A DNA stretch of 64,000 bases from Paenibacillus curdlanolyticus YK9 (GCF_000179615.1 NZ_AEDD01000009.1:1-64000), one strand, 5' to 3'; counted from the first letter of the stretch, positions 37,020 through 46,647 are shown. Notes: generated by a model not told the origin, from the letters alone. A program made the numbers and translations.

Positions 37020-37048
37020 ATTATACCAAAAAAAATGGATGACGTAAA
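37020..37048 (-). promoter_or_regulatory. Promoter of panBCD inside the birA terminator
   Basis: Minus-strand TTTACG (37048-37043), 17-nt spacer, TATAAT (37025-37020). The -35 box and spacer are made from the 3' arm and T run of the birA terminator. Confidence 0.7.
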
Positions 37049-37120
37049 TTTAGGAATTCGCCCGCATGCTGGCGAATTTCGCAGCGCGGCAGGCTTTGTT
37101 CCTTCATTACGTCATCCATT
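37028..37120 (-). terminator. Large terminator after birA
   Basis: A 14-bp outer stem (37034-37047 with 37107-37120) encloses a second hairpin GAATTCGCC / GGCGAATTT and is followed on the minus strand by eight T. Confidence 0.8.
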
Positions 37121-37162
37121 GCCTAAACCATCGGCTTGCGATTGCGGCATTAAGCAGAAACG

Positions 37163-38146
37163 CTACTGTGCGGACGATGGTTGTCCCATTTCGCCGGAGA
37201 AGACGAGTCGCAGCTCGCCCGAGGAAAGCAGCAGCTCCAACGCTCCGCTTTCATGCAATCCCGTCGCTCTTCCTTCAAGCTGCCCTTGCGGCGTCTGCAC
37301 GGTAACCTCCTGATGCAGCGTAACGGCAAGCGCCTCCCACAACGTCTGAATCGCGCCGAACCCATCCTTCAGGTACAAATCATACAGCTGCTCCCACTCC
37401 AGCAGGAAATCGGCAATGACTTGCTCCCGCGAGAAACGCCTGCCCGCTTGGATCGACAACGAGGTCGCGCGCTCCAGCAGCTCCTCCGGATAATCCGATA
37501 TATCCAAATTCACGCTGATGCCTGTTCCTGCGATGACATATTTGATCCGTTCGTCTTCCGCGGCGGATTCAAGCAAAATGCCGCTGATCTTTTTGCCGCT
37601 TATGAGCAAATCATTCGGCCATTTGATGCCGATTTCCAGCCCTGTCGACTTGCGCAAGCTGCGGCATAAGGCAACTGCAGTCAGCAGCGTAAGCTGCGGA
37701 GCAAAGTGGATCGGCGTGCTCGGGCGCATGATGAGGCTCATCCAAATGCCCTTGGTATAAGGAGACACCCAGCTACGGCCCATTCGTCCTCTGCCGCCAA
37801 GCTGCTGCTCGGCGATAACGATCGCCCCTTCAGGCGCTCCATCCTCTGCCCAACGCTGCGCCTCGTTCTGGGTCGAATCGACGACATCCAACAACCGCAG
37901 CGAACGACCAAATCGATTCGTCTGCAGCAGCTCCGACAGCTTCTCGGGCGACAGGTTGTCCGGCTTGGACACGAGCCTGTAGCCAAGCTTGCGAGAGGCT
38001 TCGATCACGTACCCGCGTTCCTCCAGCTTGCGGATCTGCTTCCAGACAGCTGTCCGGCTGACGTTCATTGCCTTGCTGATCGTCTCGCCCGACAAATAGT
38101 TCCCTTGCTCCTGCTCCAGCAGTTCAAGAAGTGTATGATCCATCAT
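37163..38146 (-). CDS. birA: Biotin-protein ligase / biotin operon repressor
   Basis: Bifunctional BirA of 327 residues. An N-terminal winged-helix DNA-binding domain (to about 65; SRTAVWKQIRKLEERGY) represses biotin genes, and the catalytic domain attaches biotin to carboxylase subunits: GGRGRMGRSW (about 118-127) and KWPNDLLI are the biotin/ATP-binding motifs, with the small C-terminal SH3-like domain at the end. It starts in the stop region of cca (TAGAATG). Last gene of a long run from the MazG-like gene. Confidence 0.96.
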   Translation of the reverse strand: MMDHTLLELLEQEQGNYLSGETISKAMNVSRTAVWKQIRKLEERGYVIEASRKLGYRLVSKPDNLSPEKLSELLQTNRFGRSLRLLDVVDSTQNEAQRWAEDGAPEGAIVIAEQQLGGRGRMGRSWVSPYTKGIWMSLIMRPSTPIHFAPQLTLLTAVALCRSLRKSTGLEIGIKWPNDLLISGKKISGILLESAAEDERIKYVIAGTGISVNLDISDYPEELLERATSLSIQAGRRFSREQVIADFLLEWEQLYDLYLKDGFGAIQTLWEALAVTLHQEVTVQTPQGQLEGRATGLHESGALELLLSSGELRLVFSGEMGQPSSAQ

Positions 38147-38147
38147 T

Positions 38148-39503
38148 CTACCGTTCCTCTTCCAAAATTTCGGCAAGCGCAAGCAGCGCCGCTCGTCCGT
38201 TGGGCGTCTCGCCTAATGCGACGGAACGCAGCAGCTGCTGCAGCAAGCTGCCTGTGCGCGGCCCTGGCTTCATGCCAAGATGCGCGCACAGGAGGCTGCC
38301 GTTCACGGCAAGCTCGCGCACGGCCGTGCATGGCATCTGCGCAAGCTGCGCCGCTAATTGCTCCAGCGCCCCGCTGGAGAGCGTCAGGCCGCCGATCTGG
38401 CCGTCTGACGCGGCAAATGCGCGCGTGATGCGCAGCCACGCGCTTGCTGTTTCGACGCCGGCAGCCAGCACGGCGTCGACCCATGCGGCAGCAGCAAGCG
38501 GCACAGCAGCCGCGCCGCTTGCTGCGGCGAGCGGCGCTGCCGCAGCGTGCAGCATGACGACCGAGCGGGCCGACGCAATGCGGCGGCCCGGGAAGCGCAG
38601 GCGCTGCAGCGTCTCCTCCGCGTCTTCCGGCGATAGCCGGAGCGCGAGGAAGACGCCCGCCCAGCGGTCGTCCTTGCTCTGAAGGCGCGCCAGCGCCGCT
38701 GTGAGCGGCGGCACGCCGTCAGCGCCGCCGGCGCCCCGCCCGCTGCGAAGCGCGGGGCGCTGGCGGTAGCCGCAGTCCGGCTTGGCGAAGCCAGCCGGCA
38801 GCGGCTCTTTGGCGCGCGCGAGCAAGCCGCTTGCGGCGAGCAGCGCGGCGGCGCGGTGGGGACCAGCGCCGCCGATCATTTTATCCAGCTCTGCCCCAAT
38901 TCGCTCCATCGCCACATAACGCAAAAGCTCGCGATTGCGCAGAAGCGCACGCCACGCGCTAGGCGCGATGGCATAGCCGAACGTCGAAGCGAATCGCACA
39001 GCGCGGACCATCCGAAGCGCATCCTCGCGGAACCGCTCCTCCGCCTGCCCGACGCAGCGAATTCGGCCCCTTCGCAAATCAGTCAAGCCTCCGTAGGGGT
39101 CAACCAATGTGCCGTTCGATCGCAAGGCCATCGCATTAATTGTAAAATCACGCCGAAGCAGGTCGCCCTCCAGCTCTGCAATAAACGCGACATCCGTCGG
39201 CCTGCGATAATCCTCATAGTCCGCTTCCGAGCGATACGTTGTCACCTCGTACGTTCGTTCGTCCACGATCACCGTTACAGTGCCATGCTGCAAGCCTGTA
39301 GGCACGGTACGCTCGAATAGCGACATGACGACGTCAGGCAGCGCAGCCGTTGCGATATCGATATCAGTAATCGAACGCCCTGCAATGACATCCCGAACGC
39401 AGCCGCCGACAAAAACAGCCTCATAGCCTGCATGTTCAAGCGTGTGCAAGACGGGAAGCGCCGCTTCCATCTCATCGCCCCAATAGGGATTTGTATGATT
39501 CAT
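38148..39503 (-). CDS. cca: CCA-adding tRNA nucleotidyltransferase
   Basis: Adds or repairs the 3' CCA of tRNAs. N-terminal nucleotidyltransferase domain with GGCVRD (33-38) and the catalytic DID in TDIDIATAALP, the RRDFTINAMA motif B, and C-terminal RNA-binding domains. At 451 residues it is longer than B. subtilis Cca (397): the extra length is an Ala/Gly/Arg-rich stretch (about 235-265) and an Ala/Pro/Leu repeat (about 318-350). This part has clearly higher GC than its neighbours. 6 bp after bshA. Confidence 0.94.
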   Translation of the reverse strand: MNHTNPYWGDEMEAALPVLHTLEHAGYEAVFVGGCVRDVIAGRSITDIDIATAALPDVVMSLFERTVPTGLQHGTVTVIVDERTYEVTTYRSEADYEDYRRPTDVAFIAELEGDLLRRDFTINAMALRSNGTLVDPYGGLTDLRRGRIRCVGQAEERFREDALRMVRAVRFASTFGYAIAPSAWRALLRNRELLRYVAMERIGAELDKMIGGAGPHRAAALLAASGLLARAKEPLPAGFAKPDCGYRQRPALRSGRGAGGADGVPPLTAALARLQSKDDRWAGVFLALRLSPEDAEETLQRLRFPGRRIASARSVVMLHAAAAPLAAASGAAAVPLAAAAWVDAVLAAGVETASAWLRITRAFAASDGQIGGLTLSSGALEQLAAQLAQMPCTAVRELAVNGSLLCAHLGMKPGPRTGSLLQQLLRSVALGETPNGRAALLALAEILEEER

Positions 39504-39509
39504 TTCACA

Positions 39510-40673
39510 TTATTCCGAACAGACAGGAATTGGGATATCCGCCTCAATGCCTAATGTCCGATAGTAGATACGCTCATACTCCGCCGTAATGCGATCATTG
39601 CAAAACTTCGACTGGGCCCGCCGAACGCATGCCTCACGGAATTGCTTAAACAGCTGCTCGTCTGATAACAGTCGAATCGCATTAGCAGCCATGGACTCGG
39701 TATCGCCGATTGCGGACAAATATCCGGTCTCGCCATGCGATACAAGCTCTGGAATACCGCCGGCAATCGAACCAATCGTCGGAACGCCGCATGCCATCGC
39801 TTCCAGCGCGACAAGGCCGAAGCTCTCCTTCTCGGAAGGCAGGAGCATCAAATCCGCGATAGAGATGAGCTGAGCAACATCATCTTGCTTGCCAAGGAAA
39901 TGCACCCGATCATCGAGTCCGAGCTGGTTAATGCGGAACTGAGCTTTAATCAACTCTGGCCCTTCGCCGACTAATAGCAGCTTTGCATCCATCACTTCAG
40001 CCACTCTGGCAAACGTGTCAATCACATCGCCAATTCGTTTGACCGGCCGGAAATTGGAAATATGCATCAGCAGCTTTTCGCCCTTAGGCGCATAATCGGC
40101 TTTCAACGATTGGCATTGGCGCGGATAATAGATTCTCTTATCGACGAAGTTATAGGTTAGGTCAATCGGCTTGGCAATGTCCAGCAGCTCGCGCGTTTCT
40201 CGAATGAGATCGGCGGATACCGCAGTTACCGCATCGCTTGTATTAATGCCTAGCCTAATTAGATCCTTCAGCGACTCATCCTGCGCCAATACGGTTATGT
40301 CGGTGCCATGCAGCGTCGTCACGGTTTTGAGCCGATCGCCAACCATTTGTTTGGCAAGATGGGCACAGATCGCATGCGGTACTGCATAGTGCACATGTAG
40401 AAGGTCCAGATCCTGCATCTGAACGACCTGCGCCATCTTGCTCGCTAATGCCAAATCGTAAGGCGGGTAACGGAACACATAATAATCGTTGACCTCAACC
40501 TCATGGTAATAAATATTTTTATGAAACTTGCCTAACCGGAACGGGATGCTGTGGGTTATGAAATGAATTTCATGGCCTTTCTCAGCCAGCAGCTTTCCAA
40601 GCTCGGTTGCAACAACGCCTGAGCCGCCTAACGACGGATAACATGTAATGCCGATTTTTAATTTTCTCGTCAC
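39510..40673 (-). CDS. bshA: N-acetyl-alpha-D-glucosaminyl L-malate synthase
   Basis: GT4 glycosyltransferase of 387 residues that starts bacillithiol synthesis by joining UDP-GlcNAc to malate. Signatures KIGITCYPSLGGSGVVATELG at the start, LHGTDITVLA and SEKESFGLVALEAMACGVP (nucleotide-sugar binding, about 285-303). AGGGG is well spaced for GTG at 40673, giving MTRKLKIG as in relatives. In the run dapB-mgsA-bshB1-bshA-cca-birA, the same order as in B. subtilis. Confidence 0.95.
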   Translation of the reverse strand: MTRKLKIGITCYPSLGGSGVVATELGKLLAEKGHEIHFITHSIPFRLGKFHKNIYYHEVEVNDYYVFRYPPYDLALASKMAQVVQMQDLDLLHVHYAVPHAICAHLAKQMVGDRLKTVTTLHGTDITVLAQDESLKDLIRLGINTSDAVTAVSADLIRETRELLDIAKPIDLTYNFVDKRIYYPRQCQSLKADYAPKGEKLLMHISNFRPVKRIGDVIDTFARVAEVMDAKLLLVGEGPELIKAQFRINQLGLDDRVHFLGKQDDVAQLISIADLMLLPSEKESFGLVALEAMACGVPTIGSIAGGIPELVSHGETGYLSAIGDTESMAANAIRLLSDEQLFKQFREACVRRAQSKFCNDRITAEYERIYYRTLGIEADIPIPVCSE

Positions 40674-40762
40674 GATTCGCAACCCCTAGGAAACGCATAA
40701 TTGGTATTTATCGTATGCTGTTCATGGCTGCGCCATTCTACTCTTACGCCATGCCTGCTCAA

Positions 40763-41479
40763 TCAGAACAAATCGACCGAGTACGGCTTCTTGGTCGTAA
40801 AGCCTTCTCCGTATGTCCAACCGCGCGCAGTGCCCAACAAACGGTCTCTTGCCTCAACATTGTCCACATAACGACCGGTAAGTGGCGTAACAACGCGGTC
40901 TTCCCCTTGGGAGACTGCCTCAAATTGAGAGCGATAGGCACGAAGCGATGCCAGCTTGTGTTCATAAACATCCGTCACGTCAACAGCTAGTCGTACATCC
41001 TCTACATCATTAATATAATAAAACAAGAGCTGCTCCACTTGAACAGCAGGAAGCTCTGGCATATAGCGCCGAAGCTTGGCATTGAATACCGCTTCCTCTA
41101 CTAGCGCACTGCACCGATTATGATCGGGATGGCGATCATTCCAGTACGGAGCAAATACGATTCTCGGGCGAAACCGTCTAATCTCCGCTGTTATCGCTTC
41201 AACATGCCCTTCCGCTCCAAGCCCGCGATCAGGCAATGCCAAATTCGTTCGTGCCGATAGACCAAGCACCGCAGAGGCATCGGCAGCTTCCTGCCGACGC
41301 AGCTCTACGGTGCCATTGGAGGACATCTCGGCTTCCGTCAAATCACAGAGACCGACGCGTTGCCCAGCTCGAACATGCTTGGCAATCGTTCCGCCCATTC
41401 CGATCTCAGCGTCATCGGGATGCGCGCCGAAAATCAGAATATCAAGCTTCTCCGCATGAAAAGATTGTTCCTTAGTCAT
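40763..41479 (-). CDS. bshB1: Bacillithiol biosynthesis deacetylase
   Basis: LmbE-family zinc deacetylase of 238 residues that removes acetyl from GlcNAc-malate, the second step of bacillithiol synthesis. Zinc motif [10 protein letters not shown] (18-27) and second ligand set [10 protein letters not shown]. The ATG at 41479 overlaps the end of mgsA by 8 bp; the frame is open 10 codons further but without a ribosome binding site. Confidence 0.95.
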   Translation of the reverse strand: MTKEQSFHAEKLDILIFGAHPDDAEIGMGGTIAKHVRAGQRVGLCDLTEAEMSSNGTVELRRQEAADASAVLGLSARTNLALPDRGLGAEGHVEAITAEIRRFRPRIVFAPYWNDRHPDHNRCSALVEEAVFNAKLRRYMPELPAVQVEQLLFYYINDVEDVRLAVDVTDVYEHKLASLRAYRSQFEAVSQGEDRVVTPLTGRYVDNVEARDRLLGTARGWTYGEGFTTKKPYSVDLF

Positions 41480-41897
41480 TTTGCGTACCTGGTTTATACT
41501 TATGTACAAGCTCGCGCCATGCGAAATCGCCGCGCTCGACCGCTTTAACTAACAGCTCGGCTGTCGCAATATTCGTCGCAACCGGTATCCCTTGCACATC
41601 GCAAAGGCGAAGCAGCGCGATAATGTCCGGCTCGTGCGGCTGCGCCATCAACGGATCGCGAAGGAAAATGATAAAGTCCATAATATTTTCCGCCACTAGC
41701 GCACCGATCTGCTGGTCGCCGCCCAGCGGTCCGGACATGAAGCGATGAATTTGCAGTGACGTATTCTCCATAATGCGCAAGCCTGTCGTGCCTGTCGAAT
41801 AAAGCTCATGGGGCGTAAAGACATGCTCATAGGCGGTCACGAAATTTACCATTTCCTCTTTTTTACGATCGTGGGCAATAAAAGCTATATGTAACAT
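41472..41897 (-). CDS. mgsA: Methylglyoxal synthase
   Basis: Converts dihydroxyacetone phosphate to methylglyoxal and phosphate. 141 residues with the phosphate-binding STGTTG (34-39), the catalytic Asp in [11 protein letters not shown] and FLRDPL. Bacillithiol detoxifies methylglyoxal, which gives sense to its place next to bshB1 and bshA. Confidence 0.96.
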   Translation of the reverse strand: MLHIAFIAHDRKKEEMVNFVTAYEHVFTPHELYSTGTTGLRIMENTSLQIHRFMSGPLGGDQQIGALVAENIMDFIIFLRDPLMAQPHEPDIIALLRLCDVQGIPVATNIATAELLVKAVERGDFAWRELVHKYKPGTQND

Positions 41898-41964
41898 GGA
41901 AGTTGATCCCCTCTCCGCTCTGTTATAACGATGAACCGATTGCTTAGGCTAACGAAGCAACCCA

Positions 41965-42768
41965 TTAGTCCATAATGTGCTCGAAGCCATAAATCATGCC
42001 TTCGTACGTCATGACTTTACGTACGGCAACCGCCACACCTGGCATGTATCCTGCACGGTCATACGAATCATGGCGAATTTTGAGCGATTGCCCGAATGCG
42101 CCGAACACGACCTCTTGCTGCGCAAACACGCCTGGAAGCCTTACGCTATGAATACGGAAGCCATTGTAATAGCCGCCGCGCGAGCCTTCGATCGTTTCTT
42201 CTTCATCCGGATTGCCTTGGCGCAGCTCGCCGCGCACCTGTGAAATCAGCTCAGCTGTTTTGATGGAAGTGCCCGATGGCGCATCCAGCTTTTGATCGCC
42301 GTGATACTCAATAATTTCGAGATGCGGAAAATATTTGGAAGCTTGTGCAGCGAACTGCATCATCAGAATTGCGCCGATCGAGAAGTTCGGTGCGATAAGC
42401 CCGCCGATTCCCCGCTCCTTGCACAGCCTGTCCAGCTCTTCAATTTGCTCAGGCGACAGGCCTGTAGCGCCGATTACTGGACGAACGCCCCGCGTAATCG
42501 CAGCTACTGCATGGTCATAAACCACTTGCGGCACCGAGAAGTCAACAACGACATCAACAGGACCGCTGTCCAAGGCTTCTTCAAGGGTCGAGCTAAACGT
42601 AACGCCGCTAACCGGTTTCCCGACAAAGGTTCCGGCGTCCACCGGACCAGTTGATCTGGCAGACGCCGCAGCCAATTCAAAATCAGCTTCATCGATGACC
42701 ATTTTTACCACTTCACGGCCCATCCGGCCGCTTGCTCCAGCTACTGCTACACGAATTTGTTTCGTCAT
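41965..42768 (-). CDS. dapB: 4-hydroxy-tetrahydrodipicolinate reductase
   Basis: NAD(P)H-dependent step of lysine and diaminopimelate synthesis, also feeding dipicolinate of spores. 267 residues with Rossmann motif VAGASGRMGREV and the catalytic EYHGDQKLDAPSGTS region (His and Lys). AGGTGA with 8-nt spacing supports the ATG at 42768; a GTG at 42780 would overlap the ribosome binding site. Begins 8 bp after the TPR gene stop. Confidence 0.96.
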   Translation of the reverse strand: MTKQIRVAVAGASGRMGREVVKMVIDEADFELAAASARSTGPVDAGTFVGKPVSGVTFSSTLEEALDSGPVDVVVDFSVPQVVYDHAVAAITRGVRPVIGATGLSPEQIEELDRLCKERGIGGLIAPNFSIGAILMMQFAAQASKYFPHLEIIEYHGDQKLDAPSGTSIKTAELISQVRGELRQGNPDEEETIEGSRGGYYNGFRIHSVRLPGVFAQQEVVFGAFGQSLKIRHDSYDRAGYMPGVAVAVRKVMTYEGMIYGFEHIMD

Positions 42769-42776
42769 TCTATCAT

Positions 42777-43322
42777 TCACCTGTTCCTTCGTCTTTGTCT
42801 TCTCTGCTGCCGATATCGGAGCGCCCTTCTTTTGCGGCTCATATCTGCAAAAAGGGTGCGTGCCGAATCGTCGCCCGGATTAAGCCGAATCGCTTCCAAC
42901 GCGCATCTTACCGCGTCGTCCAGCCGGTTTAGTAACGCATACGCTTCACCAAGCAGGAAAAACGCATCAAAGCTTAATGGATCAAGCTCAATCGCTTCCT
43001 GGAGCGTATGAATGGCACTTGCAGCATCTGGCGGATGCTGCGCCATGTCGAATCTTGCAGATGATACAAGCAAGCTAGCCTGTACGGTGTGCAGCTGATA
43101 CACATGCGCTTTCTGCTCCGGGTCCAGCTCCACAGCTCGCAACGCGTAATATAAAGCGCGGTCCCACTTGCCGCTTCTGCTGTAAGAAATGGAGCATTTA
43201 TAATAGTACGAGGCATTGTCTGGGTCGGCAGCAATCGCCCGCTCAAACCAGCGGATGGCTCCTTCAAAATCGTTGCGCAAGATACATCCGTAAGCCTGCT
43301 TAAGGCAATCGTCTCCTTCCAT
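42777..43322 (-). CDS. TPR-repeat protein
   Basis: A 181-residue soluble protein with about four tetratricopeptide repeats (for example GAIRWFERAIAADPDNASYY, ALYYALRAVELDPEQKAHVY and DAVRCALEAIRLNPGDDSAR) and a strongly basic C-terminal tail of Arg/Gln. AGGAGG is 8 nt before the ATG. It lies between the MazG-like gene and dapB in the same operon. Partner proteins are unknown. Confidence 0.85.
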   Translation of the reverse strand: MEGDDCLKQAYGCILRNDFEGAIRWFERAIAADPDNASYYYKCSISYSRSGKWDRALYYALRAVELDPEQKAHVYQLHTVQASLLVSSARFDMAQHPPDAASAIHTLQEAIELDPLSFDAFFLLGEAYALLNRLDDAVRCALEAIRLNPGDDSARTLFADMSRKRRALRYRQQRRQRRRNR

Positions 43323-43386
43323 ATGCCTACCCTCCTTGTACACAGGAATGGTACAGCATATGTCGTTTCACGTTGCGAGGTTACGG

Positions 43387-43725
43387 TCAGTCTGTCTGTT
43401 CGTCCTTACGCGTCCACCGATCGGCATCTCTCGTGTTGAATTTATGCATGACCTTATCATGGGCCTCCGTGAGGTCGATGCCAAGCGAATTGGCGAAGCA
43501 ATTCAATATGAACAAGCAATCGCCAAGCTCCATCTCGATGGAGTTATCTGCTTCATCCGGCTTCTTCGGCTTCTCGCCATAATAATGGTTAACCTCTCTG
43601 GCGAGCTCTCCAACCTCCTCTGTCATTCGCGCTAGAAGCGCAAGAGGACTGAAATAGCCTTCTTTGAACTGCGATATATAGGCATCCACCTCGCGTTGGA
43701 TGTCTGACAACGATTTCTGTGACAT
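43387..43725 (-). CDS. MazG-like nucleotide pyrophosphohydrolase (YpjD type)
   Basis: A 112-residue all-alpha NTP pyrophosphohydrolase. The metal-binding acids are in EEVGELAREV (about 36-45) and ELGDCLF (about 66-72). B. subtilis YpjD is of this family and is encoded next to dapB, mgsA and bshB1. Such enzymes remove abnormal nucleotides. First gene of the run towards birA. Confidence 0.87.
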   Translation of the reverse strand: MSQKSLSDIQREVDAYISQFKEGYFSPLALLARMTEEVGELAREVNHYYGEKPKKPDEADNSIEMELGDCLFILNCFANSLGIDLTEAHDKVMHKFNTRDADRWTRKDEQTD

Positions 43726-43880
43726 CTTGTCATTCCTCTCTGATCCGGCAGTGATGGATTATTTCTATATGTTAGCCTAAAGCGGCAGGGAAAACAATGG
43801 TTTTCAACGACGGAAAAGTAGCCATACTAACGAGTATCGTAACTCCAACTACGATGATCATTCTAAAAGGAGGCTGGTCA

Positions 43881-44750
43881 ATGCTCGCTCGCTTATGGTA
43901 TGTTGCCCGTTCGCTTATTCCCGTCATGGCTGGAACTGCAATCTATGCGTTCGGCCTCCATTATTTCGTCATTCCGAACCAGCTCATGGAGGGCGGCGTG
44001 ACCGGTATTGGCGTGCTAATGAACTACGCGTTAGGGACACCGCTCTCGATCTCAACGCTGGTGCTGAACATTCCGCTTTTTCTCGTCGGACTTAAGGCGC
44101 TCGGCAAACAGCAAATGGCCTATACGATTATTGGCACGCTATCCTTGTCCTTGTTTCTAGCGCTAATCGAAAGGGCGATTAATAAAGGCTGGCTGGTCCC
44201 CTTCCAGACTTCGCAGGATTACATACTAGCTGCCTTATACGCAGGGGTTACGATCGGGCTGGGGCTTGGGATCGTATTTCGGTTTGGAGGGACGACTGGC
44301 GGAGTCGATATCATTGCACGCATTTTGGGCAAATGGAAAGGCTGGAGCATGGGCCAGGTCATCCTAGCGCTGGATGTCGTAATTATTGGCCTGGCTCTTC
44401 TCTACATTCCAAAAGAGAAGGTGCTATATACGCTGGTCTCAGTGTTCATCGCCTCCAAAATGATCGATTTCATCCAAGAAGGCGCTTATTCTGCAAGAGC
44501 CATTTCAATCATCACCAATATGGGCGAAACGATCGCAGGGCGGATTACGGAGCGCATGGATCGCGGCGTTACGCTGATCCCAGCGATTGGCGCTTACTCC
44601 GGCACCCATAAGCATATCGTATATTGTGTCGTCTATCGTCAAGAAGTTCGCACGCTGCGCGCTATCGTGAAGGATATCGATCCTCGCGCCTTCGTTGTCA
44701 TTAACGAAGTGCACGATGTGCTTGGGGAAGGCTTCAAGGAAGATGAATAA
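43881..44750 (+). CDS. YitT-family membrane protein (YpjC type)
   Basis: A 289-residue membrane protein with about five or six transmembrane helices in the first 200 residues and a C-terminal DUF2179 domain (about 205-289; GVTLIPAIGAYSGTHKHIVYCVV). B. subtilis YpjC, in the same genomic neighbourhood, has this architecture. Function of the family is unknown. AAAGGAGG is 7 nt before the ATG at 43881; the upstream open frame has no signal. The only plus-strand gene in this half of the window. Confidence 0.88.
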   Translation: MLARLWYVARSLIPVMAGTAIYAFGLHYFVIPNQLMEGGVTGIGVLMNYALGTPLSISTLVLNIPLFLVGLKALGKQQMAYTIIGTLSLSLFLALIERAINKGWLVPFQTSQDYILAALYAGVTIGLGLGIVFRFGGTTGGVDIIARILGKWKGWSMGQVILALDVVIIGLALLYIPKEKVLYTLVSVFIASKMIDFIQEGAYSARAISIITNMGETIAGRITERMDRGVTLIPAIGAYSGTHKHIVYCVVYRQEVRTLRAIVKDIDPRAFVVINEVHDVLGEGFKEDE

Positions 44751-44774
44751 CTTTGCCTGCACGTTCGCAGACAG

Positions 44775-44842
44775 CGCAAAAAACCGAACGTCATGCTATC
44801 AAGCCTTGTCGACTTGATAGCCAGAACGTTCGGTTTTTTCTT
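44775..44842. terminator. Bidirectional terminator between convergent genes
   Basis: AAAAAACCGAACGT (44778-44791) pairs with ACGTTCGGTTTTTT (44826-44839), with an inner stem GCTATCAAG / CTTGATAGC. A and T runs on both sides let it serve both the YitT gene and the ypjB gene. Confidence 0.9.
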
Positions 44843-44846
44843 TCGT

Positions 44847-45770
44847 TCACAGCTTCCGTTTTATAAACAATGGGCTGCCCGATTGTACGTTGCTTTTCGT
44901 TGATAGAATGGCGTACGGCACCGATTTGTATTTTCGCCAAGACGCATAAGTAAGCATACTTGAAATCAAAGCCGATAATCCGAATATCCAGCGATGCGGG
45001 ACACCGCCTCCAATTGGCGCCAGCACCGGCTCCTCTTCCGCATCTTGATTATTTCCTGCAAACAAAACCGCTGCTGTTTTTTCTACTGGCGATAACGCGC
45101 CATCCGCTAATCGTTTCGTCAACTCGCCTTGCTTTCCCGCTGTTAGCAACCGTTCTGCATACACAATGCTGTCGGAAAAACGGTCGGCTGATTGATATCC
45201 TCGCATGATCAGCGCAGCGCCCATGATCCGTTCCGCATGCTGCGACAACGTATCGAAAGCTGCGCGAGCCGTTTCGTATCCTTCTTTATTCGGACGGGTC
45301 ATTGCAAATCGAACGCGTGATAAATCCTCACTAATGACTTTGTTATATTGCAGCCAAAGCGCAGAAGAAGGAATACCTTGATGGATGCGCCATGCAGCGT
45401 CAATCGTCAGCTTGATGCGCGATGCAAGCGCCCTCCAGTAAACGGTTGATTGACCGTTTTTGAGCTTGGACAATAACGATTGCACATCTTGCTCAACCAT
45501 TCGCCACCCTTCAAGAGCTCCGCTCATTCGCACTTGTCCGTCATGCAGGATAGCTGCCATTTGCTGTGCAGCTTGATAAGCCAGCTGCCGGTTACCATCT
45601 GTGGACGCCGCATATAAGGATTCAGCTGAACTGTTCAATCTTGTCCATGCTTTCTGTTCCGGATTTCGCAGCACCGTTACGTCTGAAGATGCCGCAGCTG
45701 CCGCTGCACAGATGAACGCAATCGTCAGCAAAAAGCAAGCGGCACTTGCGAGAAGCCATCTTCGCCTCAC
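44847..45770 (-). CDS. ypjB: Sporulation protein YpjB
   Basis: A 307-residue protein with a signal peptide (1-27), a long helical extracytoplasmic part, a C-terminal transmembrane helix (about 262-282) and a basic cytoplasmic tail. This topology and the position next to ypjA and qcr match B. subtilis YpjB, a protein linked to sporulation. Its biochemical role is not known. The stop is 5 bp from the bidirectional terminator. Confidence 0.8.
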   Translation of the reverse strand: MRRRWLLASAACFLLTIAFICAAAAAASSDVTVLRNPEQKAWTRLNSSAESLYAASTDGNRQLAYQAAQQMAAILHDGQVRMSGALEGWRMVEQDVQSLLSKLKNGQSTVYWRALASRIKLTIDAAWRIHQGIPSSALWLQYNKVISEDLSRVRFAMTRPNKEGYETARAAFDTLSQHAERIMGAALIMRGYQSADRFSDSIVYAERLLTAGKQGELTKRLADGALSPVEKTAAVLFAGNNQDAEEEPVLAPIGGGVPHRWIFGLSALISSMLTYASWRKYKSVPYAILSTKSNVQSGSPLFIKRKL

Positions 45771-45881
45771 GGAAACCCCTCCTCAGCCATTCCGAATGAT
45801 GTCAGCGACGCGACTGCATCGCAATCATCCCATTCGTTCTAGTTTATGACGGAGGATGTCCAATTAGACTAGCTATTGCAG

Positions 45882-46529
45882 TCAGGCTCTCACAATCGTT
45901 TTACCGTCGCGATAAGCAACCGCGGCTCGTGACACAATCCAACTGAATAGGGTTAACGCAAACGTGCACACGCATACGATTGGAAGCACATCATACAGCG
46001 GCCGAGGAAGCCACGGAAATACATCGAATTGATAATCAATCGTATCATTCAGCAAGAGCCATCCCGTAGCAACGCCAATTGCGATTGCCCCGACCCTCAT
46101 GAAGCGCACATAAAGCAGACCTTCAATAGCCATGCCAAGATGCGAGCCTATGAGCATCCAATCCTGCCACCCCGTAGGGGAGCCCATGGAGGAGCCTGCC
46201 ACAATCATCGCAACTGCCCAGATGCCATACTTTACTGATGTTACGACCCCCAGCGCCTCGATAATCGACCGCAACGCTTGTCCAAGCTTCGATTTGGGGC
46301 TGTCGTATAAGAGCATGTAAATGAGGCTGATGGAAAAGAACAAACTCGCCGTTGGGCTATCCGGTACAAAAACAAGCATCCAAATCGGCTTCTCTGATGC
46401 TGTCTGGATCAGCTGCTCTCCATACCATATGTAGCCGTAAATCGTTCCGAGTATATTGATGACCAGCAGCATCCATAACATCCGTCTTGACATCAAGATT
46501 TCGCGACTCCAAAACCAGCTAAGCGGCAA
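45882..46529 (-). CDS. ypjA: DUF1405 membrane protein YpjA
   Basis: A 215-residue integral membrane protein with about six hydrophobic helices, of the YpjA/DUF1405 family, with WYGEQL, FVPDSPTASLFF and GIWAV typical of it. AAAGGAGG with 8-nt spacing points to TTG at 46529 as start; the ATG eight codons earlier precedes that site. Lies 111 bp before ypjB and after the qcrC terminator. Function unknown. Confidence 0.85.
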   Translation of the reverse strand: MPLSWFWSREILMSRRMLWMLLVINILGTIYGYIWYGEQLIQTASEKPIWMLVFVPDSPTASLFFSISLIYMLLYDSPKSKLGQALRSIIEALGVVTSVKYGIWAVAMIVAGSSMGSPTGWQDWMLIGSHLGMAIEGLLYVRFMRVGAIAIGVATGWLLLNDTIDYQFDVFPWLPRPLYDVLPIVCVCTFALTLFSWIVSRAAVAYRDGKTIVRA

Positions 46530-46600
46530 AACGATTTCCTCCTTTGGGAACATGCGATCATCTTCGTTCTTCTACATTATAGTCAACAATTGCGCAGGAT

Positions 46601-46638
46601 AAAAAAACCTGACCGCAAGCTATACGGTCAGGTTTTTG
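46601..46638 (-). terminator. Terminator of the qcr operon
   Basis: AAACCTGACCG (46605-46615) pairs with CGGTCAGGTTT (46625-46635), with T runs on either strand; lies 10 bp after qcrC. Confidence 0.9.
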
Positions 46639-46647
46639 TGGAGATGG

